Shown here in pieces: positions 58,132 to 64,000 of a stretch of DNA of 64,000 nt (the first letter of the stretch is position 1; every line of letters starts with the position of its first letter). The notes under the pieces were generated by a model. That model did no database searches. It saw only the letters and a list, made by a program, of their open reading frames with translations, and was not told where the DNA came from. Made by a program: the position numbers and the translations under genes. This stretch comes from Papiliotrema nemorosa (lineage: Eukaryota; Basidiomycota; Tremellomycetes; Tremellales; Rhynchogastremaceae), in NCBI GenBank assembly GCA_032158125.1, contig JASKOT010000027.1, forward strand, positions 1 through 64,000, read 5' to 3'.

Positions 58132-60041
58132 ATGTCATTCCGTATCGCACGCTGTATAGCGAGAAATATAACATCACCCACTAGATATCGACTCATCACA
58201 TCCATATCATTCTACAGGAGCTACGCCAACATGTCTAGAATCTCCATCGAAGGAACCACACACACTGTCCCGTCGGGATTGCTCATCGGTGGGAAATGGG
58301 TTCAAGGTCGAGGATCGGCTTTGGAGTCTGTCAACCCGGATACCGAGGAGGTCATCGCTAGTGTGAGTTGCCTAGGTCGAGACGGGCATAGACAGGTAAC
58401 TGATGCTCAGATCCCCACTGCTAGCAAGGAAGATGTGGACGACGCGGTCAAGGCTGCCAGGCAGACTTTCGAGACGACTTGGGGAATCCAAGTGTCGTCG
58501 CAGCAACGAGGACAACTCTTGTTTGCCCTCGCGGATGCCATGGCGGCTATCCAGGAAGAACTCGCCATTGTCGAGTCACTCGACTCCGGAAAACCTCTTG
58601 CCTGTGAGTGTAGTCTCTAGGACTGGAGATGAGTCTGATATCAGGGTGCAAGCTCGACGTTGATGACGCTGTCGCTTGTTTGAAGTACTATGCCGGATAC
58701 GCGGACAAGATCCACGGAAACACCATCGAATTGGATGATAAGGAGAAGTCGGCCGTCACGAGGAAGGAGCCCATTGGGTGTGTAGAAAGCACATCGATCA
58801 ACTTCCGCTGACCGCAGTGTGGTCGCTCAGATTGTTCCCTGGAACTACCCCCTTCTCATGATGGCTTGGTCAGTATTCCCATATCGATTGGCGTAACTGT
58901 ACTGACAGAGCAGGAAGATTGCCCCTGCCCTTGCTACTGGATGTGCCATCGTATTCAAGCCTGCTGAGCAGACCCCCTTGTCCACTCTCCGATTCGCCGA
59001 ACTTTTCGAGCAAGTCGGTTACCCCGCCGGAGTTTTCAACTTGGTCCAAGGATTGGGTAGAATCACAGGTGACGCCCTGTCTCGACACATGGATATCGAC
59101 AAGGTGAGTCTAGTGATTATCACCTGAGTCTCTCACCTGACTCCTAGATCGCCTTCACCGGATCCACAGCTACTGGTCGACGAATCGCCATCGCAGCGGC
59201 CGAGTCCAACCTCAAAGCTGTCACCCTCGAGCTCGGTGGGAAATCGCCAAACATTGTGTTTGACGATGCCAACTTGGTCGAAGCTTCCAAATGGGCCGCT
59301 TTCGGTGTATACGAAAACATGGGTCAATCATGCTGCGCCGGTACCCGAATTCTTGTCCAAGATTCAGTCTATGACAAATTTGTCGAGCTGTTTGTGAAAG
59401 CTACTGAGGCTTACAAGGTCGGTAATCCCGCTGATCCCGATACGTTCCAAGGACCTCAGGTCTCCAAAGTCCAATTTGACAAGATTTTGGGATACATCGA
59501 AGAAGGAAAGAAGGGTGGAGCAAAGGTATTGACGGGCGGTGGAAGGTTGGGCACAAGGGGATATTATGTCAAACCGACCGTCTTTGGAGACGTGACAAAC
59601 GATATGGTCATTGCCAAAGAGGAGATCTTTGGACCGGTGGCTTCGTTGATCAGGTTCAAGGATGAGGCAGAGGCCATCCAGATTGCCAACGATACCGAGG
59701 TGGGTAATGTCAAGCATGGCTAGGATGGAAGGCTCACTTTCCAGTACGGACTGGGTGCAGCCGTCCACTCGACAAATTACAACAGGATCAACCGAGTATC
59801 CAGGTCACTCAAATCTGGAACAGTGTGGATCAACCAGGTATGTCGCCGCGTGACTGATTATCGCTGGTGACCATTGCTTATACCCCAGTACACCCTTCTC
59901 AGCCACCAGGTCCCGTTCGGAGGATACAAGCAGAGTGGATGGGGACGAGAATTGGGTCAAGATGGACTCAACACGTATCTCGTCACCAAATCGGTTCATC
60001 ATTACTACGGAGAGAACTTTGAGTGGCCTATCAAGTTGTAG
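58132..60041 (+). CDS. Aldehyde dehydrogenase, probably mitochondrial
   Basis: Eight exons: 58132..58362, 58411..58603, 58645..58777, 58818..58868, 58914..59103, 59148..59699, 59745..59837 and 59889..60041, giving 531 residues. The first 33 residues are basic and rich in arginine, serine and tyrosine with no acids, a mitochondrial presequence; a second ATG at 58231 begins the mature-like enzyme. E294 in TLELGGKSP is the general base and C328 in [10 protein letters not shown] the nucleophile; FTGSTATGR binds NAD(P). The last exons carry SGTVWINQ and [15 protein letters not shown]. The family oxidises acetaldehyde and related aldehydes to acids, linking ethanol catabolism to acetyl-CoA. All residues required for activity are present. 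Confidence 0.92.
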
Positions 60042-60360
60042 ATCTAAGTGCTTGTATCGGAGATATCTGGGTCGTCGAATGCATAGATGCATCACCACTT
60101 GGACCTCCGAGGATGTTTCGGATCCGAAATGACCGAGGGGGTGTTCGGTGATGGGTGGCGAAAGCTGATTGACCGTCACTCCGACTCAAGTCTATAACCG
60201 TTCCAACTTTTCTGATTCCTACTCAACTCGACCGTCTCGACCATCAGCTGTACCACCGCGACCACTCGCAGGATATCTAGAGGTCAGTTGGAGGCCCTAG
60301 ACACCTGATTCAGCTGTTCATTGCGTGTTGAGCAGCCACTCAAACACCACGGCGACCAAA
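60042..60360. other. Intergenic, tandem + strand genes
   Basis: About 320 bp holding the ALDH 3' end and the NFX1-type promoter. No feature recognised. Confidence 0.35.
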
Positions 60361-63300
60361 ATGGAGGCGATCGCTGGACCTTCTCGATCCCAAGCGCCCC
60401 AACCAGGAGACGGATCTTACCTAGCTCATTCTCAGCCAGGAGACGGTCGATTTTTGACCAATGGTAATCCTCACGGTCCTCGACAGAATGGTGTACACCG
60501 GGGCAGAGGAGGTAGAGGACGAGGGAGAGGGGCACATACCGCAGAAGGCTCGAATGGGATTACTCATCGAGCCCACGAGACTGCCCAAGCGCAGTCTTCC
60601 ACCTTGGAAAGCTCTCTTCAGCCGCAGAAAGCGAATGGTGCTCTGGCTCGATCGGCTCATCCTCGCCGACCCGTTCAGCCTAGGGAGATCATACCGATCG
60701 CAAATGGTAATGCCCTACCTGGCTCTTCGCAACATTCCACACCTCCCGACCCCGCCGCCGAAGGTCTGCCGAAGTCGAAAAGAAACAATCAATCCCGTCG
60801 ACCCAGAGCGAAAAATGACGAGAACGGTGCTGCCAATGGCTTGACCTCTTCCAAGTCTCACCAGCTCGACCCTTCCGTCTCATCCTTTGTCCCCGCTTCG
60901 CAGACGGACACGACCCCAATAGCACCATTTTCGTCTCGACCAGCCTCACCGCAGCAATCAGCAAGACCTAAATCGAGAAAGAAGCCCAAGCCAAAACAAC
61001 CTGTACAGACCGAAAAAGCAGCACCGGCACCCGTCAAAAGTTCCCGTCGGGCCGCATTCGATCAACAGACAAAGTTGACAACTCATGCCGATGCCACGAG
61101 CTCGGCTGCGTCCAGTCCGTCGACTTCGAGTGTCATTTTGCCTAGGGAGGAGAAAGTGGATCAAGGCAAGAACAAGGGGCCCAGGCGGAAAGAGGAGAAG
61201 GATGATCTTGTATCCCGTCTTACAAGGGGTCTCAAGTCGAGGCCATATTTGGAATGTCCAATTGTGAGCTGCTCCTATGTGCAGAAGTGTGTAGCTTATG
61301 TCAGTGCTTCAACACCATCAACCCATCTCAGCCCATCTGGTCCTGCCTTCCACCTACAACCCCTCCACCACCGCCTACCTTCCCCGACGAGATCCCTGTT
61401 AACCCTTCCCAGCACTACTCGGCCTGTTATACCCCTTTCCATCTCAGCTGTATTCGCGATTGGGCAAACAGGTCCTTGGTGGAAGAGAGAGAAAGGGCAA
61501 GAGGCTACGGGAAAGACGAGGAGGACGTGACGTGGAGATGTCCCGGTTGTCAGAAAAGACGGAAAGAGACTGTGGGTGGGTATAGGTGTTTCTGTGGGAA
61601 AATGTCCAATCCGGCACATACGGGTGGAGGAAATGTACCGCATGGTTGTGGAGAGGGATGTTCAAGGAAAAGACCAGGATGTGCCCATGCTTGTCCTTTG
61701 TGAGTGGAGAATATTCCTAAGATGGGGTGGATCAAGCTGATTGACAGAGCGTGTCATCCTGGACCTTGCCCACCTTGCCAGGTCGCCCTGATTGTCCCCT
61801 GTCCATCTCATCACACACCTCTTACAGTCAAATGTGCGGTGGCCAGTTCAAACAACGCAGCCATGACTCCAGTATGCGATGAGATATGCTCCAGAGAACG
61901 AGACTGCGGCAATCTCGAACATGTGTGCAAGGTCAGTCTTTTCGCTTGAACGTTCTCTACGCTGACAAGCAGGAACTGTGTCATTACGGCCCTTGCTCGC
62001 CCTGCAACGCTTCAGAGACTGTCAGGTGTTATTGCGGTTCCGACGAGAAAGAAGCAGCTTGTGGATGGAATAGAAAGGAAGAAAAGAGGTGCAGTCGACT
62101 CACCGAGAACGGAGAGGAAAGTTGGACAGGGAGGTATAGCTGTGGAAAGGCTTGTGAAGGCGTGTACGATTGTGGTATACACCCTTGCGAATTGGTGAGC
62201 AATTCTTGCGCGCAACAGTATGCTAAGTCGTAGAAATGTCACCCGCACCCTATCAAACCCCTTACATGCCCTATGAGCCCCGCCGTGATCACTCATTGCG
62301 CTTGTGGGCAAACCCCTCTCTCCCTGCTATCCGCCCCTCCTCGAAAGGACTGCTTGACGTCAGTCCCAACGTGCGGTAATCGATGTCCCAAATCTAGGCC
62401 TTGCGGACATCAATGTACGCTCAATTGCCATAACGGCCCATGTCCGTCATGCCACGAAGAAATGGTCAAACCATGTAGATGTGGAGAGAGCATGCTGGTC
62501 ATTGGGTGTGATGAGCTGCGAGAGATTGCAGAACGCGGTGACGATGTGACTTGCGAGAGGGTCTGCAAGGCATTACGAAAGTGAGTTCGAATATCTATTG
62601 TCTTGGGATGTCGCTCATGGCAGTTGCGGAAGACACGAATGTGGTCGAGTATGCTGTCCATTGGCGTACCAAGCCAAGAATAGAAAGGCTAGACGAAATG
62701 AGCCGGGACAGGTGCATGAGAATGACGATCTGCACGAGTGTCACTTGACCTGCGGCCGTACGCTCAGTTGCGGCCTGCATACATGCCAGAGGAAGGATCA
62801 CAAGGGGGCATGTGGACGGTGTCTCCAGGCAAGCTACGACGAGGTGAGTCACCTATAGGCAAGAAAGCAATGCGCACGCTTACATCCAGCTCATCTGTCA
62901 CTGTGGTCATACAGTTGTCTACCCTCCTGTCGCATGTGGTACGACGATCAATTGTCTCTACCCTTGCGCTCGACCACCCCCACCGTGTGGTCACCCTCGA
63001 TCCCCTCATCAGTGTCACGAGTCACCAAATTGCCCACCTTGCCCCTTTCTGGTTGAAAAGCCCTGCGCATGCGGCAAAGACACCTCTGTCAAGAATATTC
63101 GATGCTCGCAAGAAAAAGTATCCTGTGGTCAAGCATGTGGAGAACCCCTGGCTTGTGGATTCCATCGATGTCAAAAACCTTGTCATCCGCCTGGCGAATG
63201 TGAAGACTGCCGACAGACCTGCAACAAGCCGAAAAAGATCTGTGGGCACGCATGCACCCAACCTTGTCATGCCCCGGCAAGGTGTATGGAACATGACCCA

Positions 63301-64000
63301 TGTCAAGCTATCATCACCATGAGCTGTGCTTGCGGCCATGTACAACAACGCACGAGCTGTGGAGCCAGTATCAATAATACTACCAGTCGGGAAAAGACGA
63401 TTCTCAAATGCAATTCGGAGTGTGCTGTGCGACAACGCAATGCCAGATTGGCGGATGCGCTGGGCATTTCGGACACCTCGAGTCGAGGTCCTGAAGTAGA
63501 ATGGGAAGCTGGATTGAAGACTTTTGCAAGGGCCAACTCGGCTTTTGTCAAGATGCTCGAGAAGACTTTGGGCGAGTTTATCAAAAGTGCCAAGAGCAGT
63601 ATGATTTTGCCTTATAGTGAGTCACGCCCATCACGAATACTCTGGTCTCATGCTGATGACAGTGCCGTTGGCCAAGCGAACCTTTGTGATTGCCGTCGCG
63701 GATGTCTATCGTCTAGGAAGAGAATTAGTCGATGCTGAACCCAATCGTTCAGTGTTGATCCGTCGTCGACCGGATACTCGGATCCCCTCCCCTCTGTTAT
63801 CTACTGCTTCTACCCCTGCCCCCACTGGCAAAAACCTAGGAGGACTAGCCAACCTTCGAGCTCCGGTACCGACAGCGCCTAGGTCGGGATGGGGTGCTGT
63901 AGCCCCGGCACCAAAAACATGGACCGCTGCTGCTGCTTTGGGGGCTAGCACTCCTGCATCAGGATCCTCTACAAGGACAAACTCGCCCTTGGCGCCGTCG
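60361..64000 (+). CDS. NFX1/FAP1-type zinc-finger protein (partial at right edge)
   Basis: Exons 60361..61263, 61305..61699, 61748..61931, 61973..62194, 62234..62580, 62624..62843, 62890..63616 and 63663 onward; the frame is open at the window end. The first 290 residues are disordered with an RG-rich patch (RGRGGRGRGRG). A RING-like domain follows: LECPICFN, WSC, CYTPFHLSCIRDWA and WRCPGCQ. It is followed by a long series of NFX1-type zinc fingers with CHPGPCPPC-like repeats, then an R3H-like domain (MPLAKRTFVIAVADVYRLGRELV). Yeast Fap1 has this order and binds the rapamycin target FKBP12; human NFX1 is a transcription regulator and ubiquitin ligase. The chain continues beyond 64000, so length is unknown. 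Confidence 0.9.

Overview
The window is nuclear DNA of a basidiomycete yeast, most likely a tremellomycete of the Cryptococcus/Kwoniella kind. The evidence is dense genes on both strands, each cut by many tiny introns (mostly 33-57 nt, GTGAGT or GTAAGT donors, CTGAC/CTAAC branch sites close to the acceptor), plus gene families typical of that group: alpha-glucoside permeases, a siderophore transporter, and a double histidine kinase resembling Tco2. No CRISPR array, insertion sequence, rRNA or convincing tRNA was seen. Gene models were assembled by hand from reading frames, splice signals and protein-family conservation, so exon edges are predictions.

Layout. 0-6 kb: a GT31-like glycosyltransferase, an alpha-glucoside permease (-) and a cupin (-). 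7.7-14 kb: a secreted aspartic protease, a divergent GAPDH whose start codon is split by an intron, and a sugar transporter, all +. 14-23 kb: an orphan protein (-), a siderophore transporter (+) with an iron-type GATA site upstream, a basic-tailed protein carrying a tandem exon duplication (-), a GFA/CENP-V zinc protein (+) and a TPX2-like protein (+). 23.3-35.6 kb: a minus-strand run of Gfo/Idh oxidoreductase, aldo-keto reductase, GPI-anchored double-Kre9 protein, catalase and a 1544-residue double hybrid histidine kinase. 36-42 kb: an SDR, a DUF1275 membrane protein (-), an ATR1-like exporter and a metallo-beta-lactamase fold hydrolase whose last active-site histidine depends on a 4-nt microexon. 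42-45.5 kb: three tandem members of an unrecognised protein family. 46-54 kb: a DUF1593 protein (-), a second alpha-glucoside permease (+), a second cupin (-) and a lactose-permease-like transporter (-). 53.8-64 kb: a small orphan (-), a GH3 beta-glucosidase, a RidA protein (-), a mitochondrial aldehyde dehydrogenase and the start of an NFX1/FAP1-type zinc-finger protein that runs off the right edge.

Taken together the region is rich in carbon-acquisition functions (four sugar transporters, beta-glucosidase, oxidoreductases for aldehydes and polyols) mixed with stress and metal functions (catalase, siderophore uptake, hybrid kinase, exporter). These genes are neighbours rather than a proven pathway; the closest to a functional group are the GH3 enzyme beside a disaccharide-type transporter (51.6-57.2 kb) and the exporter/SDR/hydrolase set at 36.3-41.9 kb. 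The most unusual signals concern gene structure: the microexon, the intron-split AUG, four GC-AG introns and two kinds of exon/domain duplication.
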